NCBI RefSeq assembly: GCF_000189635.1
Contig: NW_002476463.1
Span: 1,364,001 to 1,428,000 of the forward strand
Source of the DNA: Tetrahymena thermophila SB210
Taxonomy: Eukaryota; Ciliophora; Oligohymenophorea; Hymenostomatida; Tetrahymenidae
Direction: 5' to 3'
DNA length: 64,000 nt
Made by a program: the position numbers and the translations under genes. The notes below the pieces were generated by a model. The model did not search any database and was not told where the DNA came from. It saw nothing but the letters and a program-made list of their open reading frames with translations. Of the stretch, positions 49,492 through 60,753 are shown one piece after another (position 1 is the first letter of the stretch; the number at the start of each line of letters is the position of its first letter).

Positions 49492-52032
49492 TTTTTGACT
49501 TTGTGAATCTATTTATTTAAATAAGTTGTTTTGACTTGAACTCTTTTATATGTTTATAAAAAATGATGCTTATATAAAAAATGCTGACTTTTATTGTTGG
49601 TTACAGGACTGGAGGAATCAGATTTGGACTCTTCTTCTTATTATCTAGAAATTGTTAATTCTTCTTTTTATTTGTTAGAATCAAAAACTTAATGTTCTCT
49701 TTTTTTCATTAAAAATTGTATTATAACTTTACTACTATCTCTGTATCAATTTAAGTAAATTAAAATTCAACTCTAAAATATGATTCAGTCAAGCAATTAA
49801 CTAACTAACTAGCTAACAAAATAATTTAATTCGTTTACAATCATTTAAAATTAACATAATACAAAAATCAAATTATCTATGCCATATACTTACTTTAACC
49901 CGTATATGTGATAAAAAAATAAAGTTAGTGATGCAAAATATAGATGTTTTTGTGTAAATTACACATCATCATCATTTTTATTATTTTTTCCTTCACTATT
50001 TTAGTTTATTAATTCAAAGAGTAGTACTAAATGACTAAAAGGGTATGTGTAAAAAAATTACTTTTTAAAAATTTAATTATCATCATCAAACCAAATAAAT
50101 TAACTTTTTATTATATATTAATTAAAAAGTGTGCTAAAAGAACTATAAACTGTATCCAATTTATGTCGTAGTATTAGATATGTTACTTTCTAAATTAATA
50201 AAAATTTATATTTTTATACAAGCTAAATATTTTCATAATTTTGCTGTAATAATTAAAAGTTTAAGCAATCAAGTTGAAATTTATCTATTTTTAGCACTTC
50301 ATTTTTATGATTCTACTAAAAATACTTTAAAAAACTTGCAACAAAAAAGTTATCCCATTTTACATGTGACGACCTTTTTCTTCTAAAAATAATTAATTTG
50401 AGGTGAGAAATCAGAGACAAGCTCAAATAAATTTGAAAAATTTATTCTTTCGAATATTAATTTTTTACTACATAAAGTAATAATCTAAAATTATTAAGTA
50501 AGTAAGGAGAAAAAAAAATAGGCAACAAATAAAAAGTTATTAGAAAGACTATAACAAAGATTTTCAATTTTCTTTGCAAGTTGAAAATTATTATGATAAT
50601 AAAATGGTCTATTAAGCTTTAAATTGCTTAATTAAACAAGATATTAGCTACATTATTTTTGTATATTTGTATTTTTAGCACTCGTCTAAAATGATATATT
50701 TAAGCTCATTTAAATCTTTTAGAATATTCTTTTAAATTATTTTTAAAAATCAAAGCATTAAAAAAATAATAAATACTAAAATTAAAGAGAAATTTTTTTA
50801 AACTTTTAATTAACTACAATAATGTAATAAATAGTAGGTATGTCTTTAATACATAAATACCTTTTAGATATTTTTTGTCTTTAATTCTTTTATAAATCAT
50901 ATTTTATTTATATACAATCAATATTTTATAAAATAATATAAAAAAACAAATTCTTTCTCAAAAAAATTTGTTACTTTCATTACTTTTTTAACTAAATTAA
51001 TATTTTTAGATAGTATAAAAATTACAAATATTCTAAATAAAGTAACCATTTTATATTTTCTTTCTAATTGATTTTTATTTTTTTTCAATAACTTATATAA
51101 ACCATACAAATTTTGTAAAGTTACTTTTTTTGAAATATTTATATGGTAATCTTTAAAAAATATTAATTATCAGATAATATATCCTTTCTTGTAAAATAAT
51201 CTCAAATTAATAGATATTTTATTAATCAAATTGAATTTTTTGATGAAAAATACTCTATAAACCATATATAACTTGGAATTTACTCATCAATTTTGTTATA
51301 AAGTTAAAATTATTCAGAGATAAAATATAAATTAAATTTATTTTTCTTACAAAAATATTGCTACTGATTGAAAAGGGTTTTCTTATAAAAAGCAGAATTT
51401 AATTTTATTTAACAATAATAAATTACTAAAATAGCTAAACAAATAATGAGTTTTAATTGATAATTTATTTATTTGAAAAAAAACTAAATTGATTTTTCAA
51501 TAAAAGAAAATTAATAAAAGTTAGTGCTTCAATAATATTAATTAAATGTTATTAAAGCAGATTTTATGAAATAAAATTAGAAATTTTATTAAATGAATGA
51601 ATACAAATACATTATTCTTTGTTTATAAATTAAAATATTATTTGAATATTTATTAAAAATATTCTAGTAATTTGAATAAAATAATCCAACATATCTAGCT
51701 AATTTAACTTTTGTTATTTATTTATTTTATTTTTCAACTCTTTCTTTCTTTTGATAATTATTTTTAAGCAAAGTTTTAATTTTATAAGTTTTTTTTATTT
51801 TCAGAATTAAAATTATCAGAGTTATAAGATGGTAGAGTTTTTATTTAAATCGATCACTATTTATTCATTAAATTAATGGCATATAAAAGATTTAATAATC
51901 TATATCTACTTATTTATGAATGAATGAATGAATTGATGGAAGGATGAATGGATGGATAAAAGTAGCAGTAATGTTGATTATAGTTTTCTTAAATAAGATT
52001 GCTTATTTTTTGAATCAAAACAATAATTTTTT
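49492..52032. other. Intergenic region, 2.5 kb
   Basis: AT-rich DNA between two minus-strand genes, with a (GAAT/GATG)n tract at 51916-51957 and a short direct repeat ATGATGCTTATATAAAAAAT near 49564-49590. Open stretches at 50180-50386 and 50918-51109 have AT-driven composition and are not supported. No RNA gene seen. Confidence 0.45.
51916..51957. repeat. Tetranucleotide tract (GAAT/GATG)n
   Basis: An imperfect run of GAAT then GATG units. A plain microsatellite outside any gene. Confidence 0.8.
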
Positions 52033-54381
52033 TCAATTGTTTAATTTGTTAACGTTTAACAGCATAAAGTCATCACAAAGCATAAAGTTATCAGTACGCA
52101 TCGATAGCAGAGACTAGCTGTTATCGAGCCTTTTTAATGCCTTTTCAATAAATTAAGAAAGTGTAACGAATGTAGGAGCTTCTAACATATTTTTTCCATT
52201 TTATTTAAATTTTTAAGCTATGAATTCATCAAGTTGCTATTTGACTTAAACACCATTTTTTTATTCTTTGAGTGTTAGTCTCTCAAGCACTTAATTTAAT
52301 TATGATTTATTATCATAAAATATATGATTGAGGAAATGTAGACTTAAATTAGTGTAATTATTTTCTTCACATTTGTAGCTCTTCCACATATACTTTTAAA
52401 AATACTGCTTTGAGCCATATTTCTCTTAAATATAAGTTTACAAATTGTAGAAAATAGAAAGAATATCTTCATGTTTATACTTGAAATTCGTGTTGCTCTT
52501 ACGGAGAAGCACAGGTAATAGTTTTTTGCGTTAATTAATTTGATCATTCAGCTCTTGCTTTAGCTTTTCTGCAGTTTAATAGTAAACTTAAGTAACCTTA
52601 TTTTTAGAAAAATCAAAGGGCAAAAATTGAGACATCTTCTTCATTTTAGCATCGTTTTGGAGTACAGGTTAATTAATTTTTGTGATCATTTATTAGCGGT
52701 ATTGCTCAAGGATATCTTTATGAAATTCAGCATCTATGAGCTATTATAATTAATCCAAGGTAAGTTAATCGATTACTTATTCACTCTAGTTCATGTTGGT
52801 ACGTCTTAAACCTCCACTTTCATAATAATTAGTAGTATTTGGATTTCTTTATCTCGATATCTTCCATGCTAAATAAGAATCACCTCCAGGAATACGTCCA
52901 CATGTCCTTATAAAAATGAAAACTATTATATCTAAAATTCTACGAAGAAAGTAAATTAATATTCCAAACACAATTAAGAGTATTCCAAAAACTATATGAG
53001 CAGCAATCATTATGACACTGATAGCAATTTAACCAGCTCCTCTTACCATCAGCCTCCAAATCAATAAGTCAAGTAAGGGAGCAAAAATGGGTAAGTCCCA
53101 GCTTTAATGATTACTCGGTACAGTAAAATCCATGCAAAGCAAGCAAATAATAACGCATAAGAGAGTATAAATAGGAGCAAGTACTAAAGAAAGTGGAACT
53201 AATATTAAAGCAAATATACCAATAATCAAAAAAAGGATACGCAAGAGAATGTTTGTGCAGATGAAGCCTAAAAAAAAGTAACGCAAAATCCAGTTTTCGA
53301 TACGGTTGCAAATACGAGTTATTGACTTGCCTAATAAACCATGATCAGGCTCATTTTCAAAGTTTTCAATATTTTATTTGGCAGTAGTCTTAATGTTTTT
53401 ATACATTCTTGAAACAGTATCCTCCATGCTATCAAGATCGTCTTCGATTTTACCAGTTTGAGGATTAACAAGAAAGTTTGTTGCGAATTAATTAGGATAA
53501 ATAGCTGCTTTCAATCCGCAAGGAGAGTACAAAGCAAATTATAGACAAAAGTTGATAAATTTGTGAATCATAAAATAAGATGCAGCAAAAAAATAGAAAA
53601 TTTTCCAAAAGTAAAAAGAGGTAGGTACAGACAATTCTCTTATCCAATCAGCAGAATATTTAATACGCCCTTAATTATCAACTTCCTTAACAACTCTTGG
53701 CTTGAAATATGAGAATTGCAATCTGTTAACTTTGGAAACTTCTCTAATATTATCTTTTATTTTTATTTCTTCCAAAAGACTAACACCTTTTTTAATTTCT
53801 TCTGCAACTAAATGAGCAAGCTCTGCGATTCTATCACATTTTTATCTTTTCAAATCTTTAACAACACTTTCTGGCTTACCATAATTACGACTGTTATGCA
53901 TCTAAAGTGCTCTGTGTCTTTACATGGTTATATATGCTCTGAAATTATGTTCCAAGCTTTTTATTACTTCTGGATCTAAATCATGTTTGGATGAATAATA
54001 TTTCTCCATTCTACTGAATAAGCTATCATACAGTTTCTCCTGCAAATCTATTTTTATATATTGCTTATCGTCATCTGTTTATCCTATTTATAAACTGCCA
54101 TCTTGAATTTGTTTAGCTAAAGAAATTAGCTCTAATTCCTCTTAGAAGTTAAAGTCGTTATTCAAAAATGTAGACTTATTTGCTGCTAAGTAATTTAAAA
54201 ATAAAGTGTCTAAATATTTTCCCCCATTGCTCTTCTTAATTTGCTCTTCTATTCTTTTTTAAATTTGCCTATTTGATTCATTCTTTAACTTAATTGGATC
54301 AATATTGTATAGTGGAATTCCAATCAGTAGAATTAGTAAGTGAATTGGAATACCTAAAAGCACTCTCAATCCTTCCAGCAT
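52033..54381 (-). CDS. Unknown 782-aa multi-pass membrane protein
   Basis: A single exon of 782 residues from ATG at 54379-54381. Hydrophobic segments lie at about 5-25 (RVLLGIPIHLLILLIGIPLY), 250-270 (FYFWKIFYFFAASYFMI), 367-420 (a long block including FLIIGIFALILVPLSLVLAP) and 452-495 (IAISVIMIAAHIVFGILLIV onward). Between the first two is a charged helical region of ~220 residues. After the membrane block come RIPGGDSYLAWKISR, a conserved-looking motif, and a soluble C-terminal region of ~250 residues rich in Gln, Lys and Leu. I recognise no family. The reading frame stays open about 100 bases upstream of the chosen ATG (residues such as FYTWETIELIIYN), so an additional upstream exon cannot be excluded. 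Confidence 0.75.
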
Positions 54382-55319
54382 GTTGATGTCTAAGCAAGCA
54401 CACTAACAATTCTCAGAATTTACTTGTAAGTTTTTCCTATTATAAATGATCAACTCAATTGTTTCCCAAGTATAAAACCTAAATAAATATTAAGCAATAT
54501 TTAAATATTTTAATGAATAAAAATTTTTAAAATTCTTTTACAGTTAATTTTTAATATCTGTCTTTAAAATTATTTTTAAAATTCAAAAAAATGACAAATT
54601 AAACATTTTATCTCTGTTTCTCATTTATGCTTTTAAATTTTGTTACTTCTATAATTAAAAATTTCAATCGACGTTTAAAAAATAAAACCTAATCTGAAGA
54701 CTTTATTAATTGATATTTTAAGAAGGCTACTTTTAAATTAATATATTATTAGTAGGTATTTTACAACAAAATATGTTAGAATTGAAGTTTGATTACAAAA
54801 ATAAAATTGTATTATTGCTAAATTTCGTATACTTTGCTGAAAAATTAATTAATAGTTCGCACTTATTTTGATAATGTTGTATGATTTTAATTACATTATT
54901 AAAAAAAATTATTGTAAATATTTTACCAGTAATATTGATAAATATTTACTATTTAGAAGCGCTTCGAAAATATCAATCATTCATGTATTCAAAATTATGA
55001 ATTACTATTTATTGTCTATTTTAAAAGCTTTTATTATTTTTTCTAAATTGGTAAGTTGGATAGAACGAACTAAAATATGAACTTCTTGAAAATAAAGTAT
55101 TTAAATTTTATGATATTTATGGTCAATTTCCTTCCTTTTAAATAGTTTTAAATTAATAGAGGTAGATCTTTTTAAGCATATTGATAGTAGAAATTATTGT
55201 CAAAGAATGCAAATTTGGCTATTCACCCAAATTTATTTTACATTTTTAAATTCTTTATAAATAAATATATTTAAAACTTGAGAAAAAATTAACTTCTATA
55301 TTTGATTTATCTATATAAA
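54382..55319. other. Intergenic spacer, 0.9 kb
   Basis: AT-rich spacer between two minus-strand genes. A 70-codon open stretch at 54868-55080 (+) lacks features of a protein. The part next to 54382 may hold an extra 5' exon of the membrane-protein gene. Confidence 0.45.
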
Positions 55320-56389
55320 TCAATCACTCTTTATTTTAAAAATACTAATAACGAACTAACTAAATAATTTTCTTTACCTCCTTTTTATTTGTTTGAACTA
55401 GAATTTAGCGCACTCAAATGCATCTTTCAAAAATCTAAATGAGCGCTCCTTGCTATAAAAAACCCAAGGCTTGACCATCCAAGTTTCTGGTTCTCCCGCT
55501 GTTAATTACCTTAAAATAAATAAAAATGTTTTTTTTAATTTTAAAATTTCTACCAAAAAATAATTTTTATCGTATAATTAATAAATTAAGTTTTCACAAA
55601 TTTTGCATCAACTCATTAGAAAAATTATGCTTCAAAAATCATTGGAACTTTGTTCTCTTAACTTTAAAAGCGCTGTAACATGATATATTTGAGGTAAACA
55701 GCTATTTATTGAGGCTATTTATTTGATGGTTACATCAATTTGATCACTTAATGATTCAAAAAAAGAATTAATTGAATAAAAAAATGATTTCTCAAGCTTA
55801 TTTATTACACTGTGAATGTGCCTGTGTCCCAAATATCGCTTAATTATTATTTATTCAGGTCGTCGTATACTTTTTGCTGCTGCAGTTAAACTTTCTATTT
55901 TTTGCTACTTTTATTCAATAAATCTTCTTCATCTCCTGGTCCTCTGCTGCTATTACTCTTGCTTTATCTATCTTGGTTTGTAAGCAGACTATTCATTTAA
56001 AAGAGACTGTTTTGCTTGTAGAGAATCTGCTGAGGTATTATTTTAGTTTATTAGGTATTGTTTCCGAATTAGCTTTCTGGAAGAAAAAATTTAATAGGCT
56101 AACTACCATATTCCCAAAATAATACATTCTCGTTAATCCATTAATTCAATTCATTCGCAAATTAGAACTCAGCCGAGTTTTTAAACTAGTAGTTTTTAAC
56201 AAGATTTACATTTTGGATCATTAGATTAAAACCACTAGTATTCGAGTCTTCGTCTACATCATTCATTTAATCCAAAAACTTTTAAGAAGTAAAGGAATCA
56301 TTTTAATTCTTTCCTTCGTTATTATTGTAATCTCCTATGTCGTCCTTCTTGTTAGGCTTGATTTAGCCTGGTTTTTCTTAAACTTTCAT
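55320..56389 (-). CDS. Unknown 285-aa protein (3 exons)
   Basis: Exons (reading order): 56389-55809, 55746-55649, 55498-55320; 285 residues. The first ~190 residues are hydrophilic and Gln/Asn/Ser-rich with an aromatic patch (WINENVLFWEYG, PIKFFLPES). The C-terminal ~95 residues are more compact and look folded: DQIDVTIKQIASINSCLPQI, ETWMVKPWVFYSKERSFRF and LKDAFECAKFQFKQIKRRQ. The last residues are basic. No signal peptide or membrane segment. Frame and phase agree at both introns, but the second donor (GTTCCA) is atypical, so this join is less certain. Family not recognised. Confidence 0.65.
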
Positions 56390-58966
56390 ATTAAAACAAC
56401 TTTATTTATACTTTCTCTTTATAAACGCTGTATTGATAAATTTATATTACTTTTTTATAATGTTTACAAATAAAATAAATTGTGTTAATTATTTATCATC
56501 ATTCCTTGCTTCATTCTATTTATACTCAAAGTAAACAAAACAAATAAGAAACAAAAATTTTCATTAAAATAAAAATCAAAAACAAAACAAGCAATCAAAT
56601 TTAATCATTAGCTATTTACCTACTTACCTACCTACCTATATAACTATTTGCTTATTAGCTGTTTTGTCTATTTAAACATACAAAAAACAAATAAACAAAA
56701 AAATTATCATTTTTTTATTTTTTTATTTACTTGTTTATTTACTTATTTAATACTAACTCATAACTTTATTATTTCTACTCTTTTAAAATTCAAAATTCCT
56801 TATTTACAGCCATATAATTTTCCTTTTGTTCAAATGGTATTCCATAATTAAACAAATTAATAACCCTTCTGAATGCATTAAAAAAAAAATAAATAAAAAT
56901 TTTTTGAAAATTAACTTAAAGAGAGTACGTAAATTTATTTATTGTTGACCTCTTTTATATAATGCATAACTTCTCAAATATATATTTTCTAATTTCAGTT
57001 TTTTGAGTTTTATATTAATTCCATATCAACCTAAATTTACCAATTTAAATTTAAAAAAAATGCAAATTTCATCCAGCTTAAAATGAAAGAGTTTTTTGAT
57101 ATAATTTCTATTGGTTAACAAACAAAAATAAATGTATTTTTTGTGAATACCTAATTTTAATTTAAGATTTAAATTACTTTCTGATAATAATCAAAGAACA
57201 GTTGATTATTTTTATGTGAAATTAACATATAATTTTATGGTTTTTATTTGATTGATATTTTAGTCCATAAAATTTGTTTTGTTTACATTATTAAGTATGC
57301 TTTAAATTATTTAATATCAAATCTCCAAGTTTTATTGTTCTGAAAAAGCATATTTAATGCCACTTAATATATAGATATTATCTATTATTGGTATATATTC
57401 AAACAAATAGATGAAATCTTCACTAATTTAGGTTATTTAATAAAAATAAACAATTCTATAATCTTAAAATTTATTATAAAATATAACAAAAATAAAAATT
57501 AACTCTTAACAAAAAGCTATATAAAAAATAACATTTAATTTAATTTATGCCTTTCTTAAGAAGTAAAAATCATACTTTAATAAAGTAAAAATAATTTAAC
57601 TTATAGAAGTAAAATTTTATTATCAAGATTATTTTTAAATATTTACCAATCAAATTTTGATGATATTTTTGCATACAAGTTTTGTAATTCGCTTAAATAT
57701 TGCATATATTTTGGTAAAAAGTACTTATTTACTATCCAAAAATATTGAATGTTATTTTAACTAATATCTATTAAAACTCTGAGTTTATAATCAATTTATC
57801 TAAACAGAATATGAGTTAACAATATATTAAATAGCCTTCTTTAAGTAAATTTGCTCATTTGATTCTTAATCTAATCATTATTTTTACCTTTTTTATTTTA
57901 TTTTAATGTTAAAATTGTATTTGATACTTTCATTTTATTAAAATTTTTGAGAGTTTGTTATCAAGTTTAAAATAAAATTTGTTTACAATAATAAAAATTT
58001 TCTTGAAATTTTAATAGTTCTCACCAATTTTAATTTACTTTATTTGATTTTGTTATTTTTTTAAGTATTTGTAAGCTAATCAAAAATTAGTTAAAAAGAA
58101 CGAACTATTGAAAGTAGTTAAGAATAAATCAGGTAAAAATTAAATCTATTTAAATTACATTATTTCCCTTCAAAAAATAAAATAAAAAATAGTATTTTAG
58201 GTAATTTTAGCCTTTAACTTATTATATTTTTTTTATTATTTGATATTTAATTTATTTTATTTAAATTTACATCTACCTTTTTAATTATACAAAAATGTCA
58301 AATTTATTTTAGGAATCAATCATACATTTAAAACTCTATCAATATAAATAGAAAAAAAATTTACATAATTTAAAATATTCCTTTATTTCAAATATTTTTA
58401 TTCAATCTTTAATTAGATAAAGTTTACATTTTTTTATAAGCTGATTAGTTATTTTATGATTTACTTATAAACTAAAATCTGCCAAGCAGAGCAAACCCTT
58501 ATTAATAGAGTAATTTTAAAAATGGACAAAATTTTTAATCATAAATTTGACTTTTTTGATTATGAAATTTAAAAAAACTCTGTATATTTTAGGAAAATAT
58601 TTAGTCTTTTAACATCCATTTTAGCACGTTTCACTATATAAACAAACAGTAATATATTAATTTAAAAAATTTTATTTGAAATAACAAATAAACTTAGTTT
58701 CTAAAAATAATTTCAAATAAAAATTATTTTATTTGAAAAGAGTTTTTTTTCAATTATATTTTTTAGAGATAATAAAATAAAAGTATAAATAAATGATTTC
58801 AAATAATGGATGAATGAATAAATAAGATTCGTAGAAATTTAATAATATTATTAACAATTAAGATATTTTGAATCTGAAAAGTTAAATAAAAATTTTATTC
58901 TGATCTACTGATTTAAAGAGTATTTAGAAGAAATATTTTCTTAAATAATAAGTTAATTTAGGTATT
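56390..58966. other. Divergent intergenic region, 2.6 kb
   Basis: A long AT-rich stretch between divergent genes with a (CCTA/CTTA)n microsatellite at 56617-56638. An open stretch at 56648-56851 (+) is dominated by Phe, Leu, Ile, Tyr and Asn from AT-rich DNA and is not accepted. No RNA gene seen. Confidence 0.45.
56617..56638. repeat. Tetranucleotide tract (CCTA)n
   Basis: About five CCTA/CTTA units just upstream of the unknown gene, in its probable 5' flank. Confidence 0.75.
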
Positions 58967-59719
58967 ATGGATTACTGTTAAGTTTACTCTAGCTTAATTA
59001 AGTGGGGATTGACTACTCTTTATATTGCAGTTACTATTTTCATGTGGGATTAGGAGCCTATATGTGTTTAGCGAATAAATGTTGTGCTTTCAATCATATT
59101 TTTTATAGGAGTTAATAAATGTGTTTCTATATTTAGATTATTTTTATAAGAGAAGTCTCTAGATTTTGAGATAACAATCCTAATGATAATTATACATATT
59201 TAGAATGAGCGTTTGAGCTAGGGTTGCATTGAAAATACTACTTCTCTATTTGAGCGTGTTTCTGTTTTTTTATTTTTTATCATACTAATTAGTAATTCAA
59301 TTTATTTTGTAGTGGCACTAAGTTTTCTAATATTTTCACTTCTATAATATTTATTACTAACAAGAGAAGTTTATAACTAAGACTATTTCGAACAGAAAGG
59401 AATAACAAGCTAGTAGTTAATTTAGTTGATTAAACCTTTAAGTGATGAATGTAGCAAAGATGAGTGTGCAATCTGTTTATCTTAATTAGGAGAATAGTCC
59501 AAATTTACAAGTGAAAATATTTAATAGAATAAACTTTAAAATACTAATGAAAAAGAATAAGTCTAATAGTATATAAATCATAATAATTGCATAGTCTGCA
59601 TTCCTAAATGTTAGCATAAATATCATTTTTTCTGTGCTAAAGAGTGGCTAAAAAATCACAATACATGTCCTTCTTGTAGATAGAATTTAAAAGATTTATC
59701 TTTTAACTAATAAAACTGA
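58967..59719 (+). CDS. RING-H2 membrane protein, probable E3 ubiquitin ligase
   Basis: A single exon of 250 residues. Four hydrophobic segments fall in the first ~140 residues: KWGLTTLYIAVTIFMW, INVVLSIIFFIGVN, EITILMIIIHI and the longer block VSVFLFFIILISNSIYFVVA onward. The C-terminal cytosolic part holds a RING: DECAICLSQLG, an extended loop of about 40 residues with Gln and Asn, then CIPKCQHKYHFFCAKEWLKN and TCPSCRQNL. The zinc ligands fit the C3H2C3 (RING-H2) pattern with an unusually long first loop. Membrane RING proteins of this layout usually act as E3 ligases in endomembrane quality control or traffic; that is family knowledge, not shown here. A tandem-repeat array begins about 115 bp after the stop. 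Confidence 0.85.
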
Positions 59720-60753
59720 AGCTTAATTAAATAAACATATTACTCAAATTAAAATCTAAATAAAATACTTAATAAAAACCTCTAATTTAAACTAAATTAT
59801 ATTAGAAATGGAATTTAATACTGTTAATTCTTCAGCATCTCTTAATAAATAATATTAACATTACTAAAAATAAAAAATTTTATAAAAAATATTAATTTTG
59901 TTTAAAAATCTCTGATTTAAACTTAATTATATTTGATATGTAATTAAATATTATTAATTTTATTGCTTGCGTTTCTTAGCAAATATCATTGAAGTTATTT
60001 ATATAAATTTAAAAATAAATATATTAAAAAATATTAATTTTTTTTTTTTTAAATCTCTTGTTTATACTTAATTATATTTGATATGTAATTAAAAATTATT
60101 AATTTTATTGCTTGCGTTTCTTAGCAAATATCATTGAAGTTATTTATATAAATATATTAATTTTGTTTAAAAATCTCTTATTTACTTAATTATATTTGAT
60201 ATGTAATTAAAAATTATTAATTTTATTGCTTGCGTTTCTTAGCAAATATCATTGAAGTTATTTATATAAATATATTAATTTTTTTAAAAAATCTCTTATT
60301 TATATTTAATTATATTTGATATGTTATTAAATATTATTAATTTTATTGCTTGCGTTTCTTAGCAAATATCATTGAAGTCGTTTATATAAATTTAAAAATA
60401 AATATATTAAAAAATATTAATTTCATAAAAAAAATAGATTAATTTAAAATATTTATAGTAAAATAAATTAATCAACAGCTTTATAAAAAGTAAACAATTT
60501 AATAATTAAAATAATGAACTATTTAAAATATTTATTTACACTTTAATAAATAGTTATATATTAAATCTAATTTTTATTTTTAAAAATTAAATTTTTTCTG
60601 AAATGGCACAAAAATGTCTTATTGATTAATTAATACTTTATTTATTTTAATTGATTTTTTTATTTATTTAAATTATTTACTTTATTTATTTTTTATTTAT
60701 TCTAAATTTTCACTTTACTTTTTTTAACATTTTAATTTTACTTTCCTATTATT
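59720..60753. other. Convergent intergenic spacer, 1.0 kb
   Basis: Between the 3' ends of the RING gene and the dynein gene. More than half of it is the tandem-repeat array listed separately; the rest is AT-rich. Confidence 0.55.
59835..60420. repeat. Tandem repeats of 118-146 bp (4 clear copies)
   Basis: Four head-to-tail copies share the block TTGCTTGCGTTTCTTAGCAA followed by ATATCATTGAAGT, starting at 59962, 60108, 60226 and 60346 (spacing 146, 118, 120 bp). A fifth, diverged unit begins the array. Each unit also contains TTAATTATATTTGATATGT. Length differences come from an AT-rich part (TTAAAAATAAATATATTAAAA) present in only some copies. Near-identity among the last copies points to recent expansion or homogenisation. 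Confidence 0.9.

Noticed and set aside
53111-53311. Second overlapping minus-strand frame within the membrane-protein gene
   Set aside because: The frame starting at 54381 stays open for 782 codons and has membrane-helix periodicity; this one is a shadow.
56648-56851. 67-codon plus-strand stretch
   Set aside because: Dominated by Phe, Leu, Ile and Tyr from T-rich DNA; no upstream or downstream exon and no motif.
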